Part shown: positions 10,701-23,000 of the stretch, one piece after another
Layout of the letters: every line of letters starts with the position of its first letter
Position numbering within the stretch: position 1 is the stretch's first letter
NCBI GenBank assembly: GCA_004009845.1
Contig: RMBW01000002.1
Span: 806,001-870,000 of the forward strand
DNA: 64,000 bases
Direction of reading: 5' to 3'
Source of the DNA: Davidsoniella eucalypti
Lineage: Eukaryota; Ascomycota; Sordariomycetes; Microascales; Ceratocystidaceae
The notes under the pieces: generated by a model
Databases searched by the model: none
Told to the model about the DNA's origin: nothing
What the model saw: the letters and a program-made list of their open reading frames with translations, nothing else
Made by a program: the position numbers and the translations under genes

Positions 10701-13700
10701 TTTGAAGCTCAATTATTGTTAGTTACATAGCAATAGCGGGCGTCGACAACCCCGTTCCTGTATCTGAATATACCAGAGAGTACCTGAGTAGGCCATCAAC
10801 CAGTTCATTTTGTTGATTCGTCGATAGGTATACAAGGCGGTAGCTTTACGGTGGCACTTGAAATATCTATAATTTCAAGTGTTCGGCTTGGGGTTAATGA
10901 CTTCTTATCGTAGCCATTGTACAAAGGTATACATACACCTGTATTAGTATGTGAGGTTAGAATTGGTGGTCTGCGAGACCTTCGTGCACCCCAGATCGCC
11001 AGGACCCTGCGTTCCCCGTCTCTGCAATAGTACTGCTGGTGCTATTACCATCGTAGCTTATCAGCCACTATTATTGGGTCAAATTGACAGGGCCGGGTGT
11101 CATTGAAGGTTTGCAATGGCTGGCTTTACTATCATACTACATACATATAAATATGCATGTTTGGCGACAAGATACCAGCGGCGACACACTTGGAAGACGT
11201 TTTATAGATGATTGACTGCTGTGTAAGCGAAAAACGATGAGCATCTACAAATAGATGCACCTGGCCGTACCCTTCGAGATAGAACGGTCCCTTGAAGGAG
11301 TACCGTTGATGGAAACGGACAGCAACGCCTTCGCTCTAACATTATATGTAATATGTATGTGTGTATCTGTATTTACTATTAGGCCCCATTGCATTACAGT
11401 GCACTGAGAATGAAATACGACGCCAGTGCTAGTATCAACCTGGCTAAACCAGGGGTTCGTGTGTGGCGGAGTGCGCAGCGATGGATTTTTGTTTTCTAGA
11501 CTCACAACGGGGTTTTTTGTAGCGGCAGTGCGGACGAGGTTAGCGCGTCTGGGACAAAAAATTCACAAACTTGGGAGCGTGGAGACACAAGAGTAGATAG
11601 GCCTGGAAACCGGCAAGGCACATGTGTTAAAGCTCTGAGAAAGTTCACGACGGCGATGGCTGTCGAGTGGTAAGAAGACAAGGAATGCACAAGGCTTGCT
11701 GCAGATTATTGCCGCCATTAAAAAAACAAAAATAAATAAACAAAAATAAAGAAATAAACAAGAATTGGCCACGAGGCTGTAGCGGCCGTTCATGTGTCTT
11801 TGTTTTGGGTAGTTGCCCTCTACAATCCATCTGCATTTGGCGGCTGCTTATCGTACCACAAAAATAATACTAAAAACAAAGCAAAAACAACACCCGTTTA
11901 GTGGGCTTCGAACATTTGTAGCCAAATAATCGCCCTCCAGGGGCACTTGCATACAGCTCAGCACTTAAAAATTGCCTTTTTTCTTCACGATGAGTGCTAT
12001 ATCTTAACATCCTATCAAGACAGCCGTGATATCGCTGCTGTGAGAACTCTGATGACACCAACGCCCCGAATTATATAGTATGTACAATATCTACAAATAT
12101 CTCCTTTCTCGCGCTGAGGTCCCGTGGCTTCACTTGATCCACGCCCTGCCATTTCTGCCCCCTCCAGCTCACCCCCTCTCTGCAGTAACAACAGTAGCAC
12201 TGACTGCTACACTGACTACACTGTCATCTACTAGATACAACTAAAACCATTGATTGCGACTATCAACCCAAACCCCTGTATCCAGGTTCAAATCCCCAAG
12301 TCCCCAAGCCATCAAAGTCCACTAAGGCCGTCTTGGTCTTCTAGTCTATTTCTTGGTCCCGCCTAGTTATAACGCTGCAGTTTTCCAGACTTTGGCTAGC
12401 CAAAAGGCTCTAGGTGACGGTCTAGGCTAGGCTAGCTGGTTAGCTAGACAACCGGCCTCCTGCCTGCCTTAGTAGATTTCTATCACTGCCCTCGCCTTCT
12501 TCGATATCTCGACACCTGCGTCTCTTCCCCTTATCTCTTATTGCGGCTGCTTCTCGATATTGTCTGCCAGCTTGGTGTTTCGTATTGCCGTGCACGTTAG
12601 CCAAGTCTTGTCTATTTTGACCAATGGGTGCCCATGCCACCAGAAATCCGAGCAACACCTGGAGTCTAGCAGCTTGTTCATAGATGCTGCCAGCACTAAT
12701 AGTTAATTCCTTAGCCACGCTTTAGTTTGTACGAACATTAGTAGCAGCTACAACCGAATTGAAAGTGGCTTCACATGAGTATGAACAGTGTCCCTCCCCT
12801 CACCAAGCTTGTCTGAATATCGTATTCTTCCCCACCTACGGTAGAGAAAAGACCAGGCAGCATAAAGGCTATACTGCTCCGGTCTGGCCCTGAAGATTGA
12901 AGAAAAAACCAGGGAAGGTGAAAGCGCGCTATAAAATGGTCTATATCGTCATCAGTCTTCTAGTCTAAGCCAGCACAAAAGCTAGCACCAAGTCCACACA
13001 AAGTCCGCGCTCACTAGCCAGCAAAACACACTCACTTGAGGAGCTAAGACTACAGATAATAGTGCTATAGTACAGAGTGCTAAAAGATAGCGAGCACTAG
13101 CTTCAGGGACTTTGACAGCAACACTTGTTCTTGGCCCAGCCCAGCACTATTCCTCTAAGCCCTGCCACTAACGTACGAGCCACGAGCTCCTGTTTTCTTT
13201 AGATTGACCCCCTATCGCCGCCTAGAAGAAATATACCACTAAACAAGACCACCACTCAAGTCGAAAAGCAAACGCAACAAAAACTAGTCCCAGCGCCTCT
13301 CTTCACTCGTCTTTCTAATTTTCCCTTGTTTTGTGCGTTGCGCCCTCGCAGTCTTCGTCCATCCGACCTGGAGACGATCCCTTTGGAAGGCGTTATCTAC
13401 CTTGTGCAAAAGATCTCTCCTGCGTCTTGAACCTTCTCTTGCTTTCTCCCTTATCAGCCCGACCTCGAGCATCGAATTGGGACCTGATCTTCTTGCTCTT
13501 GCTCTTACTATCGTTCTTGCCCTCGAGTCTTGAAGTCTTTGCATCTTCGCCGTACCTGGGTTTCCAGCTTCCAACAACATCGATTCCCGAACCCATTTTT
13601 ACGCTCACGAGCATTCTCTCCGGCATCGATTTTATTCTCTGGCTGGCCCAAACCCTTGAACTTGTCGACTTTCCCTACAAACTACTCACATAACAAACAC

Positions 13701-13937
13701 ATGTTCACACAACCTACTAGTCCGTCAACCGTTTGCTCTGTTGTCCTGCAGGCACACGAAACCAAACCAAACCATATCCATATCTACACATACCCCTACT
13801 ATCAGGGCCAAATTCACACGACATACATCATACATATACAGACGGCACCGACTACTAGGACGTAGTGTATTCTCCGCATATACCTACATATACAAAAACA
13901 ACTATACATCACCCAAAATACCTCCTCTTCACACACA
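7718..13937. other. Gene-poor region and leader of the DENN gene
   Basis: No supported gene. A short (TTG)n repeat lies near 9655-9678. GC content rises from about 11.4 kb. From roughly 12.7 kb the sequence is pyrimidine-rich with many CTAG words, and probably includes the promoter and long 5' leader of the DENN gene at 13938. Overlapping frames at 13284-13865 occur on both strands and look like composition effects. A B-box-like GGTTCAAATCCC near 12284 has no tRNA around it. Confidence 0.5.
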
Positions 13938-16900
13938 TTGCCCGCCATGGAGAACGCGGCCCCCCTTGCCGACTACTTCTGGATTGCCGGTGTAGAGTCC
14001 ATAACATACAGCGAGCCTTACCAGGTCGAAACCACCATCGAAGAAGATGTTGAGATTGACTCCTCTTCTGCGAGCTTTAGAAACTCCATGAGACACTCTA
14101 GACAAAATTCATGGAATCGCAATTCCAAGATGTCCGAGGGCCGCTTCTCTATCCACACCCTTGAGGAGATTGAAACAAGCGGCACTAAGAGTAATAGAAG
14201 TAGCGCAACCATCCGTCCCTCTAACCTTGCCGGCGCGCTCGAGGAAACGCAAAACGGCACAAGCGCTACATCCACGAACAGTATCATAGGAACCGGATTG
14301 TTCCGTGACCCGACAGAGGAGCCCGGCTTCGATTTTGACTCCGCTCTAGTCAAGTTTGCCGCCGAGCGAGAGGTCTTCCTCGACGACCTGACCTTTAGTG
14401 CCGGTGCAAAGCTGCACTCTCGACCTCCTATGATCACCCCTAGAGCTGAACGTATCAAGGCCGACGAGCTCGATGCATCTGGAAGACGAAGCCCTCTGCG
14501 TAGTATCAAGGGTAGTATCCGGCGCAAGATGAGCTTTAGAGATATCCACAGCTCTCGGAAGCAACCTGGAGCCAGCAGACCCGGTATGTGATGGTTACAC
14601 ACCTAACCTACACCCTCATGTCATACCCAGCCTATCTTCCAATAATACATAACAATGCACATGGCAGCCACTTGGAGTAGATTCCATACGGAGCTTGATC
14701 AGGAAAATGCTGAAGCATTTGACTTTTTAGTCTGGCTTACATGCATAGTCCTGCAGCCAAGTTCTTTGTATGGATTATATTTCGACTAATCAGCCAGATT
14801 ATCAATGCTATGCCATGCATTTACCTATCAGATGCCCTACCAAATCTGCTTTGACATTCCATGTGTAACCAGATAGCGCCAAAGTGTTATCGTACTTTTC
14901 TTGGATATCTTGTGCTAACTATTACTTTTGCGTCAAACTAGCTTCTATTAGAACCACGAAGCGCCTAAGCCAGTACAACTCCGTAATTCCGCCACCAGAA
15001 CCATTGGCCGAAGACCCTGATATGCACCCACTACGCAAGCGATTCGAGCCCGTCCTACTGGACAGATACCCGCCTCGCGAAGCAACAGAAGCCATTGCTC
15101 GCAGGGGAAAATTCCCCGACTATGTGCCAATGTTTGCATTTCCCAATGATATTCAAATTGTATCCTCAGATGACCGCCCAAGGTCAACATGGCACGGATT
15201 TACCATGACCGGTGATGACAACAACAAGATTTACGGTATCACCGTCATCATATGGACGGCTCTAAGTGCTGAGGTGGCAGAACAGATTGAGAATAGGTGC
15301 GAAAAGTGGCGTCAAGGTCACATGTCTAACGAAGAGCGTGAACTGGCCGCTAGTCTTGGTCTGCGACTAGCTGGTGAGCGCACGCATCTGTCACAGCTTC
15401 TTGCTAAGCTCTCTACAGTTGCTTCTGGCACTGACGAGCGTGAGAGCCTGGAAGACCACATTAGCGCTGTGGAGGAAAAGATTAGTCTGATGACTGAAAT
15501 GCTCCGCCCATTGCGTCATGGCGCGGCGTCTAAAATTGACGGTCTTACCACTGGCGAAAGTGGTTTATGGGCCCCTCGTGCGTACGGTATCCTTGGCCGG
15601 GACGTGACTCGAATGTCGTTCTGGAAAGAATGGCTGAGGACTGTGCTTGTCCCAATGACCGATGGAGCAATTCTTCGTGTGCCACCCAGCTCTCCAAAGG
15701 TTGGCCTCTGGCAACCCCTCGAACGTTACGTTATCAACCTATGCGTTGAGGCAGTCAGTCCTCTTTCTTCCAAGACTCAAGTTGAGCTAGTAATTAGAGA
15801 ACTTCGTTTGTACGCAAGAAAAGAGGCCATAAATGAGCTTCCTGGATCTCGGACAATTGATATCTACAGTCTATTCCGTAGTCTGTCTCTTGAGAATGTT
15901 GTTGCCCTCTTTGAGTACGCGCTCTCTGAGAGCCGCATTATCTTCCTTTCTTCTCACACTAGCATGCTTCACCTGGCCTGCCATGCTCTAGTGAACCTTT
16001 TATACCCCTTCAAGTGGGCCAGTGTGTTCATTCCTATCCTTCCTGCGCGTCTACTATCTGTGCTGGAAGCACCATGCCCATATATTGTCGGTATTGAGCG
16101 GCGATACGAGCGTATTGAACTACCCGATGACGATTATGTACTTGTAGATCTGGATAAGGACACCATCGATGCTACTTCGCAGCCTATACGCTTGCCTCGC
16201 CAACACCGTCGTAAGCTTATGTCATTGATCCAGCTGGCGGCTCCTGCTAAGCTGCGCTATGGTGTAACTACTGGGCCTCCCCCATACGGTGTTGAGACTT
16301 TCCCCTATGATGCCTTCTCTTCTGAAAGCGAGCATGTATTCAACCCCAACCCAACGCCGGGTACACTCGGTAGATGGGTTTCTCAGAACTCATCAACCTT
16401 TGGTGAATCAGATGGCAGCGACCCACGGCCTCCAATTTTCAATGCCTTTAGCCGTGCTAAACTCGACCCTACAAAGATCGATCGACCAGGTACAAGCAAG
16501 TCTTCCCGCGGTAGCCCACCATCATCAGTATCGCCGGTTTCTGGTAGTTTCCCCGGTATCCCAGCGGCGCCTTTGACTCCTGTGTCCCGCACTGATTCTG
16601 GATACTCGTTCCACAATACACTACGGGAGAAGAGATCTGGCCATTTTGATGAACGTGGTCGTCGTAGCTCCTCCTTTGGTGTCGAGAAGGGTCTAGCTCA
16701 CAAGCCTAGCATGCCATTCCTCGGTGGACATTCAGCAAGTGGATCAGTCTCTGCCATCTCTATCGATTCGCATTCATCTTACGGTGGCGGTAGGTACGCC
16801 CCGTCTACGTATGCGCAATCGACTCTGGCTGCATCTACCATCATGCCTAACATGCTTGTTCAGCCGGTAACGAACACTGATACCACCATGTGGGTTGAGG

Positions 16901-17812
16901 GCCACTGCTTCAACTGGATTGCCAACGACCGCAACTCCACTTGCTCTATTTGCGAGGAGCGCTCAGAAGGTGACGGTATCTTCAAGTGCTCCGGCTGTGA
17001 ATCGTTCTCGCATAACCGCTGTCTAGGCTTCGTATCGTTGGTTTGCCCAGATGCTTTCCACCCTGATCGTATTAGAGCCGCCTTCGTGCGTTGCTTTGCT
17101 AGTCTGCTGTACACCTACCGCAAGTATATGGGCCGCCCAGCTAAAGACCAGCGTAACAATGGCCAGCTATATGCGTTTGATCTTGAGGGATTCATCAAGA
17201 GTCTGCCCTTTGAGCAGCAAGAGTATGTGATAATGCTCAGAGGAACTCAAGGTATGTCTATACAAACAACAATTTCTGATTTGAAAGATATAACACCATA
17301 CTGACAATCATCCGTAAAATATAGCCTTCAACGAGTTCATCCATGAAAGAGAGCGTACACCTGCTGCTGACCCAACAATCCGGTTGTTCGATGAAATCAT
17401 TCTCGCCAAGAAGGGCCGTGGACGTCCTGGCCTTTCGACTGGTCTATCAAGGCTATCTGTCATACGAGCCTCACATGGTATCTCGTCATTGGGAACCGGA
17501 ACCGGTCTCGGCCCTGCGTCTCGTAATGGAGCACGCATACCCAACTTTCTAGGCGATACTGGTGACCATATCTGGCGAACAGCATCGGTACAGCCATCTC
17601 ACGCCAAGTTCCCTGGTGACTATCACTCTGTGATTTCAAGAATACCCACCAAACTAGACACGGCGTTGATGAACCAACCACGGACGTACCAGGGGGCTCC
17701 GCGGGTAGATAACCGCGCTAAAGGCATGCCGCGCAAGCAGGTGCCTAGCATGCTCGGTATCTCGGCGGCAGATCTAGAGAAGGCAGGCCTGGCAACTCCA
17801 GTGTCGCCTTAA
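13938..17812 (+). CDS. DENN-domain protein with C1-type zinc finger (putative Rab GEF)
   Basis: Three exons (13938-14583, 14942-17251, 17325-17812), with introns 14584-14941 (GTATGT...CTAG, 358 nt) and 17252-17324 (GTATGT...TATAG, 73 nt), give 1147 aa. The N-terminal 215 residues are Ser-rich and probably disordered. The uDENN part includes PMFAFPNDIQIVSSDDRP (about 270). The core DENN contains SRIIFLSSHTSMLHL and YPFKWASVFIPILPARLL (about 545-605). A disordered Ser/Pro-rich insert follows. A C1-like Cys/His finger lies near 870-920 (HCFNW, CSICEE, CSGCESFSHNRCLG). The dDENN helices end the protein. Family members activate Rab GTPases in membrane traffic. Intron 1 is unusually long, and exon 2 stays open back to an ATG at 14884, so a shorter 806-codon start form is possible. 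Confidence 0.88.
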
Positions 17813-18902
17813 AGTGTGATGTTAGTGACATTGTATGTGGAAGAACGACTTCGCCTAACATAATAAGAGTACTTCCTTTTAGCTTGCAATATTAGGGTTT
17901 ATCTCTCGTTCTTTTTCACATCTTCGGACTAAACAGTAAGTCGTTTGGGCAAAGTTTGTTGATAAAAAAAATATATATAGATATAGCAGGGTCGTCTTGT
18001 TTTTTATTATTTGCTCTTTATTATTTTCATCTTTACTTATTTTATCTTCTTGGGTTAATGTGGCGATGTTTTTTGGTCCTTATCATTTTCTCGTTCTATA
18101 AGTCTGCGCGCTAAGCTTATTTATTATTTTTTCTAACTATTTGCGTTTCTCTTTTTTCTTTCTTTGCGCTTACAACCAAACTTATTATTACCGTTTTCTT
18201 ATTCACAACAAGTACGAACTTGCTTAGCACTTTTCTTGTGCTTTTTATTTTTTCGTTTGTCTCCTAAATCTAAAAAAAAATAGGCCTTATGGTCTTGGGC
18301 AAAGATCCGATGCAACAACAAGACAACATATATCTTGTTTTCTATATTCTTGGCTGGAAATATGTATTCTCTTTTATTGTGTCTCAACTAACACTTTAGG
18401 CATTTACTTCTCTATTTTCTATATTCATCATTCATGTTCTTGAACAAATAAAAAATAAATAATAATTTTTTTATTTAGAATAGGCAGGTTTCTAGTATAT
18501 TTTCTTGTATCTCTTTGATCATGGTGTGTGTGGCTTCATTCTTTTTGTCTCACGGTTGAAACCATCAAGTTCTTTTGTTTGCTTATATTATCATTTTTCG
18601 TTTCATCTCGGGTCACTCTATAAATGGTGGTTTCTATCCTTTCTTTTGTATTCTTCTTGTTTTGGGGCGTTTTTACACATTATTTTTATTTTGCTAGGTC
18701 ATAATCATAGTTCTTAATTGCATAACAATCAACAATCATTTGATTATTTTAGTTTCTCAGAAAGAAGCCGTGTTTTCACGGCGTTATGAAATGTTATATT
18801 CCACAAGATATCGTGAGACGATGATTATTTTTGTTCAGATAAACAGGAGATAAATGGGTATACGAATCACAATGTATATGAGCAAATCTATCTCCAAGGT
18901 AT
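17813..18902. other. Intergenic region between convergent genes
   Basis: AT-rich with many T runs; it holds the 3' ends of the DENN gene and YPI1. No gene seen. Confidence 0.6.
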
Positions 18903-19570
18903 TCACAGGCCCAACGGTCCTGATCCAGGTCCACCCGGCTTCATATTCCTCGGCTTAGGCTGCCTCTCGTATGCGTTGGGTTTCCGTCTTTTCTCTTTGC
19001 CTTTGCCTTTATCGCCGTCGCCAGCATTACCATGGGCACAATCATCGCCATGTTTATGGCCTCTTCCCGTCGAGCGACGCGGCCGATCTGCATCGTCGGA
19101 ATCTGAAACTGAGTCTGAGTCTGAAGAATCTGATGATGAACTTTCAGATGAGCTCTCATCGACGCCACGTGGACGATGGTAAATACAGCAAACTAAAAGA
19201 AGAGATACGTTGCACAGTCAGTAATTCCAAAGTCAGATGTATAGCTAGAAATGTTGTCATTTGGAACAACAGATGCGTGGAAGAAAAACCTACCCTTTGA
19301 TTTCTTACGGTTCAGATTCTCATTATCAACGACATCATCCGCCCACTGTACCGAGCGCTCTTCCTGTGGTGCTGAGCCCTGAAGACGAAGAATCGCTGGG
19401 GCAGCCGTAGACGCAGGTCCGAATAAGGACGATGAAGATGATGGACCTGCGGCAGTGTGGCCGGATGAAGAGGATCCGGGTTCTTCCCTCGTCAATGTTC
19501 CCGTGATGGTTTGCGTTCGCGAGCCGTGAGATGCCGTGGATGGGGGGTTGAGTTGTCTTTGAGCAGACAT
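18903..19570 (-). CDS. YPI1: Protein phosphatase 1 inhibitor YPI1 (inhibitor-3/PPP1R11 family)
   Basis: A small regulator that binds and modulates type 1 phosphatase (Glc7). Two exons, 19570-19294 and 19192-18903, with an intron of 101 nt (GTAGGT...TTTTAG), give 188 aa. The splice forms the family core: SVQWADDVVDNENLNRKKSK followed directly by VCCIYHRPRGVDE. SVQW is the RVxF-type docking motif. A Ser/Asp acidic stretch follows, then a basic Lys/Arg-rich tail ending GSGPLGL. The first 60 codons and about 210 bp of promoter are duplicated at 44628-45013, where the gene is truncated. This copy is intact and should be the functional one. Confidence 0.92.
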
Positions 19571-20075
19571 ATTTAATGCGTTTCTGTTCCTTTCGCGGAG
19601 ATAAAGCGCTTGTTTCCTGTTTTGCTAGGGGGGGTGATAAAGATGTATAATTGATATAGGTGAGGTTTTGGAGAAGTTTATTTGTTAAGATGTACACACT
19701 TTGTTTGTAATGATGTTGGTGGTTAGAAATAAAAATGCGATGTAGGTAAAGAATAAATTCAAATCATAGCCTAATTTTACTCGTCTTACTTGCTATAGTC
19801 AGAAAGTTAGACTACAAGATTTTCCTGAGAAGTACGGCATGGTCGTGTGCCAGTTTTTACTCGGCTTTGTTCGTCTCATATGATCTAAAATACAGATATA
19901 GTGTCTCTATTGCGATATTGTTTGAAAATATTATATAGATAATCACTTGTTATAAACTAAAGCATGAGATAAGTAAAAAGCTGTAGGCTTACAAGGGTTA
20001 AATCCACAAAACTCATCTCCAAGCAGAATCATCCTATCTCTGGTCACGTGTTCATCGGTCACCAAGTATCAGCCG
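19571..20075. other. YPI1 promoter and spacer to the 4-kb unit
   Basis: Bases 19571-19778 match 44628-44833 in inverted orientation with small indels. Bases 19779-20075 are a spacer present only here; I find no copy of it beside the second unit. Confidence 0.7.
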
Positions 20076-23000
20076 ATAACAATCTGCATTTAGACTTGAT
20101 TGGAACTTGTCATCCATCACCAAAGCATCAACCATATTTATGGCAGACTTGAGTCACTAAGATTATACGATTACGGGTTGGCTACCGGATAGAAATTCAA
20201 AGTTCTTCGCTAGACAATAATAAGATGCTGTCCGAGCCAAAAAAAAACCACTGTAAAACTAATAGAACCAAACATAGAATGTGTAAAAGAGGAGAAAAGT
20301 TAATCGAGAAAGAAGAAATGTTCAACATACATGCCCCCCAACTCAGTACATTTCAAGAGTAGCAGATAGCAAAGACTATTAATTTCATTATCAAGTTCAA
20401 TCTAACTAGCTTGTTCCCCTGGTTCTGGTTCAGTTGCTACTGTTGGCACAACGGCTTTGCTATACTCAGTGTCACTCATCTTATGCAAGTCTGTTTTAGT
20501 GACAAGAAGATCACAAAGTATCTTATAGAGATCTTCCTTATTCTCCTCCGCAAGAAAGGGATAAGTAGTTTTAGCCATACCAACTACTAAAGCTATTGGA
20601 ATAGCAGACTTCTTCATAGATGCTGTAAATACATCGACTGTGGAAGGTGACGATGAACCACGAAGACAAAGCACTAGCCCAAGAACTGGTGTCTTGTCAA
20701 GATCAAAACCAAGATCTCTGATGGCAGTTGATATAGAAGTCTTAGCATCCTCTCTGGGAGAAGAAGTAAGTCTATCATGGGCTCTATCCTTGACTTGAAC
20801 CAGGATACATCCCATACACGCCGGACGTCCCTGTGTAGCAGGTACCCAGACTGGAACTAGAAGATTTATTCCTGGGGAATTCTCAGGAAGAAAAATTGCA
20901 CAACACCTAGTGTATAGATGTAGCAAATCCCAAGGAGTTGGCTTTGAGGGCTTGTTGTCAACAGTTTTGGGGGTGAAACGAATCACTCGGTTGAAAAATA
21001 CTTGCCCAACACTGAGTGGAGTGTTTATACTAGAGAATATACTCTGCTGAGTAGCTGTGCCAAAGAGATTCTCTAGATAGCAGCTGAGCTTGCATGGAAC
21101 AGGCAGATAGTCTCTTGGTCCATATCCAATATCAAAAGCAAGTAAAAGAATCCAACCTGCTACAAATTCGCCAGTATCACCAACATTGACGAATCCCCAT
21201 CTAAGGTTGTTTCTGAAATCAACTAGTGCCTTGGTAAGGTTACCACGGAGAGAAAGATGGGCATAGGCTGCCATAGCCAGAATCGGCTCTGGGGGCTGTC
21301 CAATAGATAGGTTCTCTCCGTCCTCTGATATATTGAAGATCCAATGCATCCAACCAGACACTAGCTTCTGGCAATGAGGTTGATGATAAACCTCAAAGCT
21401 TACTCTATTCGAAAGGAGTGCCAGGTAGCGAACCATACTCAATGCTGATAACTCAGTTTCTCTATCTGGGTCCAACTTTTCGAAAGCTAACTTGAATATA
21501 TTTGACTCTGTGAAATACCCATCAGGCCCGCATTCATATTCCCGACGGAAAGCACCAAACATTGGCCGGCCATAAGAGAACAATGATCTCCAATCTATAG
21601 CGGGATGGGCTAGATTGAGGGGTGGTGCAAAGATATCCAGAGCAGAAAACTCAAAAAAGGGAAGAAAATGCTCTATAGGGGTCGTGTTGTATGGCATCCG
21701 GGGAGGAGAGAAGTTTGAAACTTTAGAGGTAGTATCCACCAAAAGAGAAAAAACACTGTGATTCTTATCAGTGGCTTTAACACAAAATAAAGCTGATTGT
21801 AGTGACTTGAATAGTACAGCACTATCAGAGCCTTCCTCTTCTTGATCAACTAAGAGGTTTCGTGCTTCATCAAAAGCAAATACAAATCTGACTTTATCCC
21901 TTCTTTGTGATTCTTGCAGTACAATACTATTTTCCTCAACGAGTTTTTGGAGTTTATCGACCCAAAAGGTATCTTCCAGCGGATCTCTGTCCCAATACTT
22001 TGTCTCACCATCCGATCCTCTTTTCATAAACGAGAGATCATCAGGCTTAAGTAACTTGAAGACAAAGCTCTGGAAACTATCATTTCCAGTCTGCAAATCC
22101 CAGAAATCAGAGCTGGACATGCCTAATTTCCAAAGATATTTTGCAATAGAAAGATGGCGTTGAAGATGTTTTTCCCATCTTTTTTCTAGACCTGCTCTTG
22201 ATAGTTGAGAATAGTCTGCTGTATAGATATTGGCAGCTAAAGAACGGCCTGGAAATCCATGGTTTTTAGCTGGAGAAAAAGAGATGTAGATGACAAATAC
22301 TCCATGACGTTTAGCCAGCTGCTTCACAGTAAATGACTTCCCTATTCCAGAAGGGCCAATAACCGAACTATAGGGTGGCGTATGCGGTCCTTTCAACCAA
22401 GCTTCATAGCAGCTATCAATATAGTTTAGTAGACGTAAACTATTTGGGATTCCAATTCTTGGGTCCACCTCTGCTCTATCAAATGCCAACTCTAAGGGAG
22501 GCCGAATACGAGTAGTGCTGTTTATCGACCCAAGATAAGTCTTAGCTAGATCAAAAACTTGCTGCTGCTGTTGATCTCCCATTTCAGAGAACTGGAAAGT
22601 ATCAGGTAGTTTCAAGAATAGATATATCTGAATATCAAGACTATCTCTCAACTGGAATCGAATAGTGGGAAACTTGGTGAATAGTGAAAAGGAAGTATAG
22701 GAACGCCAAAAATCTTCAATGTATCTGACATGTGAGTTCTCACTAACTTTCCGTGCAAGACGACTCGGGAAACCAAGCTCTAGCCGGTTAAGATCCCATT
22801 CAGTGAGTACTAAGATATCATCAAATGTCTGACAAGCTTTGAAAGTTCTAGCAATGCTCGTTGGAGAAGAAGGGGGGTTGTGCCCAGAGGAGCTTGGCTC
22901 AGGAGCAGATGGCTCAGACATTTCTGAGTTTGGAAGTTGCTATACACAATAGTTAGTTATCCATCTCGGCTAAAAGATGATGCAAGAGAAACATACATAG

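Noticed and set aside
12284..12295. B-box-like GGTTCAAATCCC
   Set aside because: No D arm, anticodon arm or acceptor stem around it, so not a tRNA.
13284..13865. Several overlapping frames on both strands before the DENN gene
   Set aside because: Pyrimidine-rich leader; the frames conflict and none resembles a protein family.
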